Shown piece by piece: positions 1 through 13,900 of a stretch of DNA of 64,000 bases; the first letter of the stretch is position 1, and each line of letters begins with the position of its first letter. This DNA comes from Tomocerus qinae (taxonomy: Eukaryota > Arthropoda > Collembola > Entomobryomorpha > Tomoceridae): NCBI GenBank assembly GCA_020055645.1, contig CM034549.1, forward strand, positions 33,007,930 through 33,071,929, given 5' to 3'. The notes beneath the pieces are model-generated. The model worked only from the letters and a program-made list of their open reading frames with translations. It searched no databases and was not told the origin of the DNA. The position numbers and the translations under genes were made by a program.

Positions 1-3000
1 GAAAGAATAAATGAATGAGACGGCTCTTGACACAGTAGACTACTACCTTGGTCTGAGAGAGCGAGAGAGTGCTGTGCTTTGGTGTGACTGTGTGAATTGG
101 ATGGATAGGGTTGCACTCGGTTTTGATGTTTGAAAGAAAATGATATTTTTTTGGACCCTTTCCACCTCAGATTTGGACCAGTTCCATCCATTTAGAGCCC
201 CCTTTTATCTTCTCAGTTATGTTATTATAATTCTCTTATCCGACCCTAAATCCTATACACACAATTCCACAACTATCTATAATGTCTACTCTATTCTATT
301 ATAATATGATAAGTGAGATATACTAAGCATACCTTTCCAAGTCGTTATGTACGGGTATGCCAAAGCAGCTCCATACACTTATCTGTGCAGAATGTCCTCA
401 CAGATACAGCCCATGCACTTGTACATTACACGTATACGTATATTAAAATGTGTAAATGCACTACTTATGGACTAAACATATCAAAGAGTATGGCCATCCA
501 TTTGATCCCATCGCATAATATCGCGTATACCTAAGTACATAACAGTAGTCGTATTACGACGGACAAGGATGGATTCTGCTTTAGTTTAGTGTATTGCATT
601 CTCCTATGTTGGCTCTCCTCCTCTCTAAACATCTACACTCTCCTCTACATAGCCATTTCAGTACACAGAGGAGTAAGTACACTACAAACACTATTACTTA
701 CTTTACAATGCAGGAAGGACACACACACACAATGCAATGCATTATTCTTATCCAATCCAATCATATTTTCCATTCACACTCTCACAACGCATACTAGATA
801 CATCGCCTCACACACACACACATGTACACAACTCAAATACAGTGCCAGGGAATCCTCCTACTTACCTTCATCTTTCCTACAAAGCATGCGGATAGCTATA
901 CAAGAGACAAAGAACTTTAACGTGCGGACAGACGAACCAAATCTAAAGCCAATACAGATTTACGTCGTCGTCTCTCTCCTCTTCAATAACCCACACGCTT
1001 ATATTTATTATCTTTTGTATTCATGTGTGTATAAGTACCAATACACAAAATCACATCCCATCATCATTCCCATCTGAGCTTTCACATCAAGTCTTTCAGC
1101 TCCACTTGACTTTCGCGTATAAATACTGCAAAAACTTTGGATTAAATATTATCACTCCAAGAGATTGTACTTCATCATATTTATACTCGTCTTACTCATG
1201 CTCTATTATAGTACTGCATCTGGGCTATACGTAATATTATAGCACTATTGAGGTGAAAAATAACTTCTAAGTTGTTGGTATCTATCTGTAAACTCAAAAC
1301 AATTAATTTTCAATCTCAGGTTTCATCTGTAGTGTAAAATTTAATTTTCGAGATAAGTTTGACAGTAGTCGGTGACAAATGTTAAAGAGTTTGGCTATTG
1401 CATTGATTTGAATACTCTCACAATGCCCATCACAACCATCACCCAATTCAATAACTTTTTGAGATAAGTACAGAACATATAATTCATTCGTATCAATTGA
1501 AATGACACATGTGCATTAACAAATATAGTCGGAAGCAACATGCCACGAGTGATTAATAATTAGGTTCCTTGATTCGTCCTCGAAAAATATTCCTTTTTAG
1601 TTGACTTTGGGGAATGTGCAAGTGAATAATAAGATAGTCTACTAAGGTAGGTATTATGTGGTTTAATGAGAGTTGTATATAGTATAGCTAATTATTAGAT
1701 ATAATATTCCGTAGTACTTAATCCCACCATTTCATTAATCTCCCCGAATGCGTATTAAGTAATACCTTCATTAATGTACGATTAAGTAGGAACATCAATT
1801 ACCCCGAAAGTAACTTATTATTAGTTGCATAAAACTGGCGAGTAGAAAATGTGTAGGATTTCGCTGGTTAGAATAAATATGTTAGGAACGTGATTCAGTT
1901 GTCAAAGAAAAGAAGTTGTTCTGGGCAGAGTAGTAGCAAGGGGAGTATAAATAAGAGTGATTGTAGGCGATTAAGTCGACTCAAATGAAGCCAAATGAGA
2001 GAGCGATGTGACTTTTTAGAACTGTTCGGGGTTGGCCTGAATAAGCTTAAGTTCAAAGCAATGGAAAGATTCAAAAATATTCACGTTTGTATACTTAAGC
2101 AAGTATTAATGTATAGTACTTAGAAAGCAGGAAGTAGTCTATGTACTATTTATGGTAACTGAATTCGTCATCCATCCAACGGATATAGATAGGTATACAT
2201 ATATAATAGAGTTTGAATGCCTGGCTGCCGGTGAAGCTGAGAGTGAAGGAAGTACGTTCAAAGAAGTATAAATTGATGAAGAGGCGGAGAGAGCGGTATA
2301 AAATTCTTTCTCCATAGGACTGCCTGCTGACTGACTGGGAGTTGAGTTCGGGTGGAGAAAGATAGGAAAAGTACGGATTTCATAATATAAGAATTAGTGA
2401 GCATTATCTCTCCCTCCCTATTTTCCGTTGATCTTAATTAAAGGGATTAACGTTTCCAAGAAATATAACTTGAGCGACTCATTCTTCTAATACTCCACTC
2501 GTTTCTATCATTATCTGTATTAGTGCATAGCTCGGATATGTTATTATGTAGGCAAATGGAGAAAACATCTTCCTACATACGTAGAGAAATGTTCATTTCA
2601 GTCAGTCATCAGAAAAGACATTGCTTAGCAGTTCAGCTCAGTTCAGTGCCACTGACGGAGAGAGCAAAGACGACAGAGAAGAGAGTCGACTTGAGTACCG
2701 AATCATCTCTCCACTCATCAACTAACGAAAAGAAGGGATTTCATTCATTTCATTGCCTTGCAACCAACAGAGCAAGTAGGAGTGAGTTGTATTATCATCT
2801 CTACTACTACATCTACTATATACTACTATATATATACTATATACATATACACCATAGTATAATAGTAGATGGATATTAATACTTAACTGAAGGAAACTTC
2901 AACTCGTCTTTAACTCTTCAACTTTTGATTTCTGACGAAGATAATGCAGAGCTCTAGCAGTAGTTAGCAATGTACGTTCTACTTTATTACTAATGCCATT

Positions 3001-6000
3001 CTATCCTATACAGATAATACTTCTCCTACAGAATACTCTTCGTGTGTATGGCTTGACTTGGTCTCTACCTACCACTCTCATCTCTCCACTATGTAAAGTA
3101 ATGCAATGCAGACAGACAACGACAGGGATTTTACTAATTTGAGTTGATAATCTCATACTCGTTGTTCTCTGAGCCGACTGAGTAGAAGGACTCCATGAAA
3201 AAGTTAAAGGACTCTCACAATACTACTATATACATGTATGGACCCTTTTTCACAATTTGGGATGTATTAATACAAGGATACCTTATGCACTACTATATCC
3301 GGCTAAACTTAAAAGTAAGTCAAGTTAGCATTAGAATAAGCACACAGGCTATATGCATGTGGCTATTTACAGCGTATACTCTATATATGTATTTGTAATG
3401 CATATTAATTTAGTACAGTGTATGGCAGTATTGTCTTCTTGTGAGTTATGAGTTAGAAGATGAGTGTTATTATTGAGCTGCAACTTAAAAGGATTTTCCT
3501 AAAGTTTGTACAGATTACTCAAGTTTTAAGCTCTGGATAAAATTATGTATGTGTATGGCTTGGATAGTCAAACTCTAAGGTGGGTTCCTTCACTAACAAC
3601 AAACTACCAAGGTAATACTATCTGTAAAATAGCTTTTCTCTGGCAATTCACGATAAAAACTTTTTAAATCCAAGCTTAGGTCTTTAGCTAAGTAACTAAG
3701 ACGTTCATTCGTGAGAAATTGCTCTTTAGTTTACTATATTTTGAGACATTTGAAGGTTCCTACTTGGTTCTACTTCCGTCCTATTATCTATTACTCTCAA
3801 TGTCAATCTATGCATCTCTATTTAGTAAATATTTCAATGTACTACAAGTCAACGAAATCTTAATGTTATAAATTGGCAATTCATTATCATTGTGATATTT
3901 GAATTTCTGTACGATTTCTGTCTTTGCTTATTAAAGACCAACTAAATGCTACGACTATGTCAAGTATGTAGATATTACGTGCTAAGTGCAATGACTATTG
4001 TCAAAAGTGACATTGCATTGTTTTCCCTTTCATATGGTAAAAGTTTAAACTGCGTAAATAGATAGTCAAGTGCATCAAGTATGTCATTAAAGTTACACTA
4101 AAATCATCTGCGTAGAAAAATACATAGGTTAGGTTATATTGTCAATGGAAAAATACTTTTTGTGGTTGATATATGATGTAGAGGCAACAATTTTGAAAGT
4201 TTATGAATCTTTAAGCTGTACGATGAAATTGATTGTTTAGATAAACAAATTGATTATCTGGATCTGTAATCGTATTCCTATACTTGTGTTAATATGTCTC
4301 CAATTTTATAGAAGTGGTGGGCAGATGACGAAAGTATAAAGAAAATAAAACATTCCACACAAGTACAAAGGAAAGGCAAGTTGAACTCTATATAGGCATA
4401 TAAATAGCTCATGGGCTTACATGATGGAGAGGGACACATAATGAACCGAAAAACATAAACATGTGCCGTGCGCTGCATGTTACTCTATTTAGCTATCTAA
4501 TACCGTTGTTATTACGTCTCTATTGGTACTTGTACATTAAATGAGGGACGGAAGTAGTAGTTACATAACTAACTAGAGCCTCAAGAAAAATGTTGAAACC
4601 CAACCAGGGAAATATTTAGAACCACAAAAATACTAATCTCGCCTTGAGATTAACAGTTTGAAATGAACTTGGCTCAATATCTCACAAATATAAACATTTT
4701 CATAACAGTGCCTTACCCTTTTCAGGAATCAGTGGGATCAAATAAAATAAAGCAGCATAAATGTGGCATTCCTATGTATTATGTAACTTGCATAGTAAAT
4801 ATTTCATATGGGATTGGACGGTGCACGAAAAGGGTTTGCTAAAGTTATCGGGATCACCTTAAATTCAAGTTTTAATCCATAGAACCCAGATAGTACTAAG
4901 CACATAGTGTCCATAATAATATATTACGCTTACTCTGAGATTAGCCAAGTGCAAATACAGATATACCCGCAAGTGCATATCGGAGTTCGCATGCAAGCTA
5001 AGCATAAGTATAAGCATAAGTATCCCTCAGTATTTGCTAAGTAGGCGACTAATACGTGCTTTATATATTTACATAGTTACATGTTTACCGTGTTGAGTTT
5101 AATGACACGGATTATTGCAGGGCTATAATCGTATTGAGAGCAAACTGCAAACATTTCATTTGCACTTGATTTAGTTAGTATTTACCCAAGAAAAGTTTCA
5201 ACAAAAATCGTGATAATATGATTTTAGTAATGCAATAGATTAAAATGGAATGAGCATGTCGGATGTCGGAACTTTGAATGTAATACTCGGATTTAGATAT
5301 TTTGCATGAATGCACGCCTTCCCTAGTCTTTCTGTTGCAATGCAGTCCACAGCGCACACCACAACAAACAATGATGCATTTCATATCTAATACACGTAAT
5401 GTTGACGCATTCGAATCCAAGTCTGTCACTAAGACTTAGCTATTCACTACGTCCGCAAGTTCAACAAGCTCTCCATTCCAAATAAATCTATCTTTTGATA
5501 AAGGACTCGTCTCCATTTGCTAGTATTAAGTGCAGATGCACTACCGGATACCCCGCACATGCTTTATTACATGAAATACCATATTGTATGAAAAAGAAAT
5601 ACTGGGAAGATTGGACATTTTGATTTGAATGCATCATAGCATAAGACGTCTGAAGTTTAATTTTTTGTTTACCAGTACTACTTAAATCAATATAAATACC
5701 TACTAGGAAAAGAGTTCGTATGTATACCCAGCACTAAATTCGATATTATATTATTTATGCAGCTTTAAATAGAAAATGTTAACTATTTTGAATGATTTTT
5801 GACTTTAAATTGTCGTGATTTCAGTAGGTAATTATTGTGATTGCATATTGTGAAATACCGAGTGCAATATGGAAAGTCTTAAGAATTCGAGTGTTGGTAA
5901 TATGGAAATGATGCATAATGTGCTGAGATGATCGTATGTTGAATGGATAGCAATGCGTATGACGGCAGTAAGATTAAGAGTGGTATGAAAGCATAACTTA

Positions 6001-6001
6001 C
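1..6001. other. Non-coding, probably downstream intron of minus-strand gene
   Basis: No exon can be supported here on either strand. Because the minus-strand exon ending at 6002 has a good splice donor, at least the right part should be intron of that gene, with the next exon either hidden here or beyond base 1. The sequence is AT-rich. It has short AC microsatellites near 719-731 and 809-822, and several TATA-like strings such as near 1117 and 2296. Stretches around 2620-2790 are less AT-rich and could be untranslated exon. Open frames between about 313 and 1234 are low-complexity (Thr/His/Ser from AC and CT runs) and show no protein character. Confidence 0.5.
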
Positions 6002-6290
6002 CTAGAGAAGGATGATGACCAGCGAGGAGACTGTTGGGGTCGAAATCCTGAAGGTGGTTTGGGTTATTAGTAGATAGATGCGGATGAGAGTGAAGATGTG
6101 AATGTAAAATTTTCCTGCTGACCCCTTTGATACGTTTGGAGGAGGAGAGGTCCATTCCGCTTGCACTTCCAGGAGTTATTGTGCCGGATGGGATTTTGGG
6201 ATAATCTAATCCGCCGTTTTCTGCTGTAGCTGAAGCCGCTGAGGCAGAAGCACTCGAGGATGAGTAGACGGGAGCTCCAACGCCTTTCCC
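6002..6290 (-). CDS. Second coding exon of an unrecognised Ser/Ala/His-rich protein
   Basis: This exon reads in one open frame from an acceptor (CTCTTTAG before 6290, minus strand) to a donor (G|GTAAGT after 6002). It encodes 96 codons plus one base, so it ends in phase 1. It begins in phase 0, matching the phase-0 donor of the exon at 15363-15515. The peptide starts GKGVGAPVYSSSSASASA, passes a Ser/Ala run, a Pro/Gly/Thr stretch (IPSGTITPGS), a basic patch (SSSKRIKGVSRK) that could be a nuclear localisation signal, and a His-rich segment (LHSHLHSHPH). It ends NSLLAGHHPSL. No folded domain is visible. The composition is typical of disordered N-termini of transcription or RNA regulators, but that is inference and I do not recognise the family. 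The codon use and length of open frame are much better than nearby non-coding DNA. The gene continues to lower coordinates. Confidence 0.72.
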
Positions 6291-6926
6291 CTAAAGAGAA
6301 AACAAGGATTTCACGGAATACAGTTAGCGAGGATAAAAGATCCTATCCTAACTCTAAGTTCATGTGTATGTTCGCAAATACAGAGTAGTCGTATGTGGCG
6401 TATGTTATTTGTACATAGTTAAAGTGAAATAAACTAACATGCATTTATACCTCAATGCAATCCTAGCGTCACGTACAGACAGATGTACATACGTTTATAT
6501 TTATACTGTCTTTCCTAATGGCATGGACGAATTTAATTATATCATCCAAATATACAAAAGTAGCAAAGAGCACTATCACTAACTTAACTATCCATGGAAG
6601 CTATTGTCTACCTCCTAATAGTGATCACTATAGATTCCATTATTATGTAGCCATTTATACACAATAGCAACTATGCTAAAAGGAACAACTCTTTAACGTA
6701 TAGGTACTACTAAATACATCACCTAGACCTAACTGGCTACTACTGGAAAGACAAAGATTCAGAATAGAAACCCATTTCTGTGAACCAATGCTATGGATGT
6801 ACCTTGAGTAGCTACCTAGTACTACGAGACTGCATTTAGAGAGAGAGAGGACGGAGGAAAGAAAGAATAGAGTAGGAAGCAAGTGGCAGACATAAGGCAG
6901 TGTAGCACATAAATGATATATGAACA

Positions 6927-7073
6927 TTAGTGGAATAATCCCATGCAACTATATATCTGGATCCAATGCTGCTGCATGGACTGTTTTCTATCCGCCGGCT
7001 CAGGATCAACATCATCCAGCCTAGGATTAATCTCCCTCTGAATCCCAATCCTAGCAAATCCATACAAAGCCAT
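6927..7073 (-). CDS. Possible small ORF (48 aa), unknown
   Basis: On the minus strand an ATG in a fair initiation context (AGGATGG) opens 48 codons beginning MALYGFARIGIQREINPR and continuing through an acidic stretch (LDDVDPEPADRK) to QSMQQHWIQ, then a TAA stop. The frame is also open about six codons upstream of the ATG. The region is richer in G+C than its surroundings. The peptide has a mix of charged and hydrophobic residues rather than the Leu/Ile/Tyr/Ser bias of random AT-rich frames. It lies inside the large intron of the minus-strand gene, on the same strand, so it could be an alternative exon, a small peptide gene, a transposon relic or chance. No family is recognised and no consensus donor follows it. 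Confidence 0.2.
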   Translation of the reverse strand: MALYGFARIGIQREINPRLDDVDPEPADRKQSMQQHWIQIYSCMGLFH

Positions 7074-9363
7074 CCTATTCCAATCCACATCATGTGCTTA
7101 TTCATTCGTGCTCTATCTGTGTACTTTCGCTTTACGTATTAACAAACACACACATTCCTTTTAAACACTACACACATACGAACCAACCATCTACACTCAC
7201 TACTATTGCAAACATTTCACTCTACAGGGTCTTTCCAAATACTCTTTCATCTAACTACTAATTGGAATACTTTGTAATACTAATTGGAATACCTGAATCA
7301 TTGGACCAATGGATATTTCTTACTTACTTACTTTCACTAAAATATTCATTGAAAACAAGATATAGCTTTGCCATTTCAAATGTTTACTTCAATCATGATT
7401 TTGTAAGTCCATAAATCTACTCCAGGCACTAACAATCAGTATTGACCCCGTAGTCCACATTAAGTAGTATAATGTGTTATCACCGCACCATCACATCTCT
7501 TATTCTCTTTGAGAAATCCACTTGCTATCTACGCTATAATATTATTTGTATTTGAGAGTATAATCATCTTCTGCCTAGCAAAAACTTACACTAAGGCAAT
7601 ATCGGTAATAAGGGCACTTTATAAACAATTTTACTCCATTAATCTAACTCAGGCAGGCTCTCTCTCTTTTAATGCCAATTCTATGCATGTTACTAGTATT
7701 ACGTAATATTAACAATCTATGACGTGTGTCTTAAATTAGTATACCTAATCACACTATAAGTGTAAGGGACTGTTATCTTAAACTACTATTGCATATAGGT
7801 ATTATTTCATCAATGCATCCACATGATAATATTACGCAAGAGTTACAACGATATTTCAGATTATCTATAGTAATCCAGTAATTCTTACAAACCCATTTAA
7901 AATATTTATAATAACAGTCTTAAGCTACAATTTTTGCTTAGCTTGCATACAACGGATTTACATGTAAGAAGACTCCCTTTCAAACTCCACGTTTATGAAA
8001 AGCTACAAAATACAAGAACATGCATACTATTTTGTAACTACTCTGATTTCCCCAATCCTTTCCAACATTTTATTTCTGTAAGGAAAATCCCTAGTTTTCT
8101 AACATGCCGTATCTAACATTATCACAAAATCCGTGGGAGTTATCCGAGAATTATTTGAAGAGACGAAGGATACGTAATTATAACGGATGAATTAGGATGA
8201 TTACCTCACATACGTAGATATAGTACAATGATGTGTTGTAAAGCTATCAGTTATGAAATAGAAGAGCAAAGTAAACATTAATACAACAGATTTTCGCGTA
8301 TGACTAACTCTAAATAAGAGTGGAATACGTAATATGTACATTGGCTGAGTAGGAAAGAGGAATTATCTGGCTACATATTGTACATACATTGTGTATTATA
8401 TTAAAATAGATAGATTTGGCCAATCAGTTTACATTCTAATACCACATATATAGGATTAGGTGCATTAAGAGATGAATACAATTTGATATCAGAGAGCGGC
8501 AGGAGAAGGGAATAGATTGGAGTTTGCCGTCATCAACATCCCCTCTGAGAATATTTGATAGGAATCAATAGAACTGCATTTTAAGATCAGGATTTAGATT
8601 GAAGAATGAAAAAGCGAGTTAAATTTCAAGTTTTAGAGAGAGAGGGATAGGAGGAATTGTACTTATTGTACTTATCACTAATATGCAGTAGTGCACTCTA
8701 TTTCTGTTATCTCTGTGTTTGTGTGTAGTTTACTATTAGTGGGATAAGCCAAACATATTCCATTGTAGGGAAGAGATATGACGGGTTTTAGTGGCTCGCT
8801 CTGTCTGCTCTATGAACCGTGAATAGGATAAAACCGCTTAACACTCCTATTAGAGCTGAGCGAGATTTCCAAGTGAACCCCTCATTACTATACACAATAA
8901 ATATGCTCATTCTTTAATTCGGGACAAAGAAGCTTTTTCCACTGATTGTGCTCAGCTACAGCTCAGCTACTCTACTCTTCTGTGAACGAGCTTGGCTAGT
9001 TTTGCTTTACTTTCCTCTCAACTCTCCTCCATTTACTATACTATCCATATTTACCTACTTCAAACTCAAACTAACAATAACCTAATAATAAATGGAATTA
9101 GGGACCAAAGCCCAATCTGAATATACAATTATGCAATAGGGCTTCGTCGACGCTTCCACCGACATTATAAGCATTGATTAAACTCCCTATCCGAACTGAC
9201 AGGAAAATAAGTCTTTTCCTAGGCTAACAAACATCATATACTTATGTAAATATATTTCAGTAAATATCAATTTATTGCATATTACTAATTAGGATTACTG
9301 ACAGTTTCGTCTCACAAGTTTTTAACCGCGTACTTGCAACTTCAAGAACTTGCATGCATGCTG

Positions 9364-9586
9364 CAAGCACGTTTTTACAAAACTGAGTTTCGGGGAGGGC
9401 TAAAATTTCATATAGACATTTTCACTATACGTATTAGATATAAGAAAGTTTTGGTATTTTTGACGTCAAAAATGGCGCAAAAATAAAAACTCTAAAAACA
9501 AAAATAATCGCACAGGGCGCGAAATTTTTGCTACTTAAAGATTTTTTTCCTTTGGATTTCTAGGGGCTGCCCTCAAAACGTCCTTG
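9364..9586 (-). mobile_element. hAT-type MITE, copy A (reverse orientation)
   Basis: This 223 bp stretch is related to copies at 20255-20504 and 29703-29929. Its left end (CAAGCACGTTTTTAC, then CTGAGTTTCGG) matches the reverse complement of the right end of the 20.3 kb copy. Its right end (AAAACGTCCTTG) matches the reverse complement of that copy's left end. In between is the shared palindromic GCGCGAAATTTTT motif. There is no transposase. A clear 8-bp target duplication could not be found here, so this copy is probably older or has altered ends. Confidence 0.72.
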
Positions 9587-10912
9587 GGGGCATGAATAGA
9601 ATAGAAAAGATATCTTATTTCTACATGATACTACTTTATTACTTCAGTTGTTTCAATTATAGATAAGCCTTTCTATCATGATCATGATATACCCAAAATG
9701 CCCTCATCGCAATCACAGTAATAGTAATGATCCTTGCACGCTATGCACAACACATTTATTAAATGCATACAGAGTTATATAATACCTACAATCATTGATT
9801 AAAGTAAGTAAATGAATGTATAGCGCTGGGATTGTGACAATTATAGAGAATTCTTTCATCTTTTGCTGTATTTATGCACGAAAAACAAGCAAGTCACCAA
9901 AGATCTAGTAAATATATTCATATATGAAAATTGTCCCCTTTCTACATAGAACTCCATGGCGTATAGAATTGAATAAAATAGTCATTACTTAAATCAAGCC
10001 TTGTAGATTTTGTCTTGTAATAAATTGCGTTGTGGATGTGACGAATAAACAACTTTAAAAACTGATGGTACTGCTTATTGGGACAGGTGAAAAAATAGCT
10101 CTGTATTAAGTTTGTACGAACCAATAAGGAAACGAGTTAGTTGTAAAGAGTAAACAAAATAAGTACCTTCATTCGCCAATACGTAAAATTCATTTTGGTG
10201 ACGTGTCTTCTTGATAACTCTTGCAGAGCCGAATTTATACTTTCTAACACTTTGAAAGGATATTAACTAGGGGTATTAATTTAGTTAATGTATACAAAAT
10301 CAGTTAAAATCGAACGCTAAACGAAAACACTGAATGCGGAAGCACACAAAAGTAATAAAATGTCTATCTCATTAAACAAGGAATGTTCAGCTGCAATGTC
10401 TGGAAACTTTCCATTTCATGCTTTTATGTTTAATCTTGACCCTCATTCGAAGCCTTTCTACCCCTGCCCTACCTACAGTAATTACAATTCATAAAAGTAC
10501 ATGCAAAATACTAAGAAAATAAAGTATTGAATTCTCTGGACAAGTAACTCAGGAATCATGAGTGAGGGATAAATGTGGTAAGAGCTTGAATTGGATTAAC
10601 CACTTCCAACTATTAAATGTGTATCAAAGTCTAACTGCAATGAAATGATAGTCAAATCTAGAGAGAACGAGAAATGGTGATTAGGTTTAGAATTCATTAC
10701 GAAGGTGTCTGATTATCTCTCGCTTGATAGATATTGCTGCTTATTGATTTGATTTGTTTATCCACATTTTATTGAAATTCGTTTGATTGTCGGCACTTAA
10801 TAGAGAGCCTAATCGGCATCGTTCAATAATTGAGTGACACTAACACAGCGGCATTGGCTTCTGTTCTGCCCATTTCAGACGATATTAATTCAAATAGATA
10901 CATACATAATAC

Positions 10913-10987
10913 ACACTTAATCAGCGTTTAGTAGCTTGTGTAATCTCCCTTGTCCCAATCACAAGCTACTGAAATTTCAATGAGTGT
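10913..10987 (+). ncRNA. Candidate miRNA-precursor-like hairpin
   Basis: Two 28-nt arms (10913-10940 and 10960-10987) can pair at about 24 of 28 positions, counting three G-U pairs. Pairing includes eleven consecutive Watson-Crick pairs next to a 19-nt loop (10941-10959) and five at the base. The size, about 75 nt, fits an animal pre-miRNA, and the element sits in an intron of the minus-strand gene. Neither arm matches a miRNA family I know. The reverse complement would fold as well, so the strand is not determined. It may equally be a chance inverted repeat or a tiny MITE remnant. Confidence 0.25.
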
Positions 10988-13900
10988 CCATTAGTTTATC
11001 CAAAAGAATTCCCAGATAAAACAATTGTAACACTTGTGCATGTTGCCATTTTCCTTTGCAAAAGTAATCGATGCCAATTGTTTTTTCTAAATTGGGAAAA
11101 AAACACGCAGAGCATCTGACTGTGAAGTACATAGGCTAAACACTTTTAATATTGCTACTTATCTGCCAGTAAGGCTAATCAAAACTCGCATTCATCCACA
11201 CACCTTTCTATTTATAACTATTTATATACCATCATCCTCGATTAAAACATTGACCAGACGACAATGTATTCTTCGTACATGACATATCTGTGCTAAATCT
11301 GTCTAAAGGTTTCCCCACCGCATTTATACATAAATGGTCATAATCGCCACTACTGGAGACTAAAGGTTAAATCAATATATGTCAGCAGGCTTGTCATTCG
11401 CTTTATTAGTAGTAAGTACTACATGGAATTACACTTTACCCTGCACTCGTCCCAAGTAGCATAGCGTTAACAGTGAATCACACAAACACGCTCTGCATTC
11501 AGCTCTAAATAGCATTTGTATCTATTTTGCTCGAACCTTACAAATAAAACATGATACACTCTTGTAAAACTGCACATTAATCTCAATAAATTCCTACGCA
11601 ACTTTAACGTAGTATTTATTTCTATCACCATCTTACTATCTTTCTTTAGCAGCATTATACATTTCCGTTATTCCGAAATTATTCACCAGTTAATTGTTAA
11701 TTGTCTATGTTGTAATAGTTTGTAATGTGAGACTATGTCTATTGCTTCAGTTTTAGTAGGTGATGTCACTATGTCACATAACGCTAGGTTTCCGCTTTCA
11801 TATATGTTTACGTTACAATATAATTATTACTCGATTTATTATGATACGTGGCAGACATATAGACATTTTATACTGCCCTTTACCTTTAGTACCATTTGCG
11901 ACATAAAATTCTTGGCCTACACAATGCATTTTGTCAAATAAGCAAAATCAACCTTGAAATACAGTATTATGTTACTAATCTACATTAGCATACTTAATTA
12001 ATTCTGATATGATGTAACACAAGCAGATCTTAATCCAAAATTGTGTTAAAATCTGCTCCCATTTCAGAAATGGAGTGAGAAAAGTCAGCACAATCGCTTT
12101 AGATGGTAAAAATCGGATAGAAAGTCATAAGTAGCAGAGTGTGATGAATAAACATGGTTAATTAGTTTATATAATAACTCAAGCAATATCTTGAGCTCAT
12201 TAAAAAAAGTATGGAAGTTAGAAATCAAAGTTCATCAATAGCTTTGTTCGGCTGAGGGTTGTAATTGTCCTGATACACTTGCACTTTGTTCATTTGATTG
12301 GCCATTTTGTCAATCCACATGGTCAGCATTTATTTTTACTATGAATTTGACTGAATAATGAATACCGTAATATCCATAAAGCAATGGACAAGTAAAGTGA
12401 GTAAAGTAAATTATTCTTTAGCTTGGCATTGCCTCAATAACATGGCGCCGTAAATAGATGCATACTTATATAGCGTGTGTAAGTATTAAATTGCTAATGC
12501 AGTAAGTTGTATATGCATGTATTGTGGTGTATATAGAAGTATTCTCTGACAATGAAAGACCATGCCAAACAACCACAATCACAACAAATCGGTTAGATGT
12601 ACACTTAATTGAGTCAAGTACACATAGAACTATACGTAAGCAATATTATGAAGGATAATTGCATTATTAAAGCGCGATTAATTTTCTGGGTTTAGTGCTT
12701 TGAGAGTCCAATTGGTGTCCAAAGGCGATGCAATAATAATGTCACCAACAGGGAGTCAGTAATGCTTAGCCGAAATAGATTTGCTTCGAAATATATCATA
12801 AAGAGAAAACTAAAGCATATGGAACTCGTTAGAGAGATCCTGTTATTTATTTCCTATATTACAAATCAGTATAACTCGGGATAGATGAACTACTTTAGCC
12901 ATCCTTAACTTTTTATAGCAGGTAGAATAATATCTCTAGCACTGTATTGGAGAAAGATTACATTTCTGTGCAGTCCATTTAGTGCTTAAACCGCCATTCA
13001 AGATCTAAATACCTAACAATCAAGTAATTTTATATTTTCAACAGAAAAACTAATTAATATGAAATATCAAGCTTGTATAGGCAAATTTATACAAACTTGG
13101 CAAAGAACCCGAGCTGGTGAGATGATTGTAGACATTCTAATAAAAGAATGTACTTACCAGATTGACGATTCCTTGATATTAATAGGTCAATACCGTATGA
13201 ATCACTGATGAATAGTGTTACAAAAGCATTCGGGGTACACCGGTACAAAAACTAAAAAATTTGAGATACGGAAAGCTTTTCGTCGATGCTGGTTGCTTTT
13301 TGTCAGCGTAAGAAAAGTATAGACACTCCAATGGATAAAAAATTGCATACTGTACTCTTAATTAAAAGGTAAGGGCTTGGGATCCCTTTGGTAAACAGTA
13401 CAAGAAATAAAGTTCAGCAGAACTAACAAAACTTTGTTGAAAATGAGTATCATGTATGTAATGCTAGGCTATATGGAAGAAAGAATTGGACTGGTATCCA
13501 TATGGTAGGATACGACAGAAAGACAAGACAAGGCTGATAAATTGTAATTATCTAAAGGCTAAAGTTGTACATTTTAATCTAATCCTTTAGTTTAGTTCCA
13601 ATTGTCACCTAATTTTCTGCTTTTCCAGATTATCCATACCAGTCAATCAGACAGACTGGGTCATTTAGCCAACTTGCAGAAGTTATGAGTTAATATTATA
13701 AATCCTTCACAGGAGATTACCCAGGCATTTGTTTAATAACCGTCCATTGCAGTATATTCTCCCAACTTCCATAGGACTTTATTATTATTACCTATAAAAA
13801 AGCTACATACGTGTCACTAAATCATAATCCCGACGTCCTGAAGTACGTTGTTGTTTTAAACTGTTGCTTACTTAGTGATATGATAATGAATTACCCCGAT

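Noticed and set aside
589..1077. 162-codon open frame on the plus strand
   Set aside because: It is Ser/Thr/Leu/His-rich low-complexity sequence over CA- and CT-rich DNA, shares the stretch with another overlapping frame and has no domain or splice support.
6836..7105. 89-codon hydrophobic minus-strand open frame
   Set aside because: The overlapping different frame (6927-7073) has a more protein-like composition; this one looks like its shadow.
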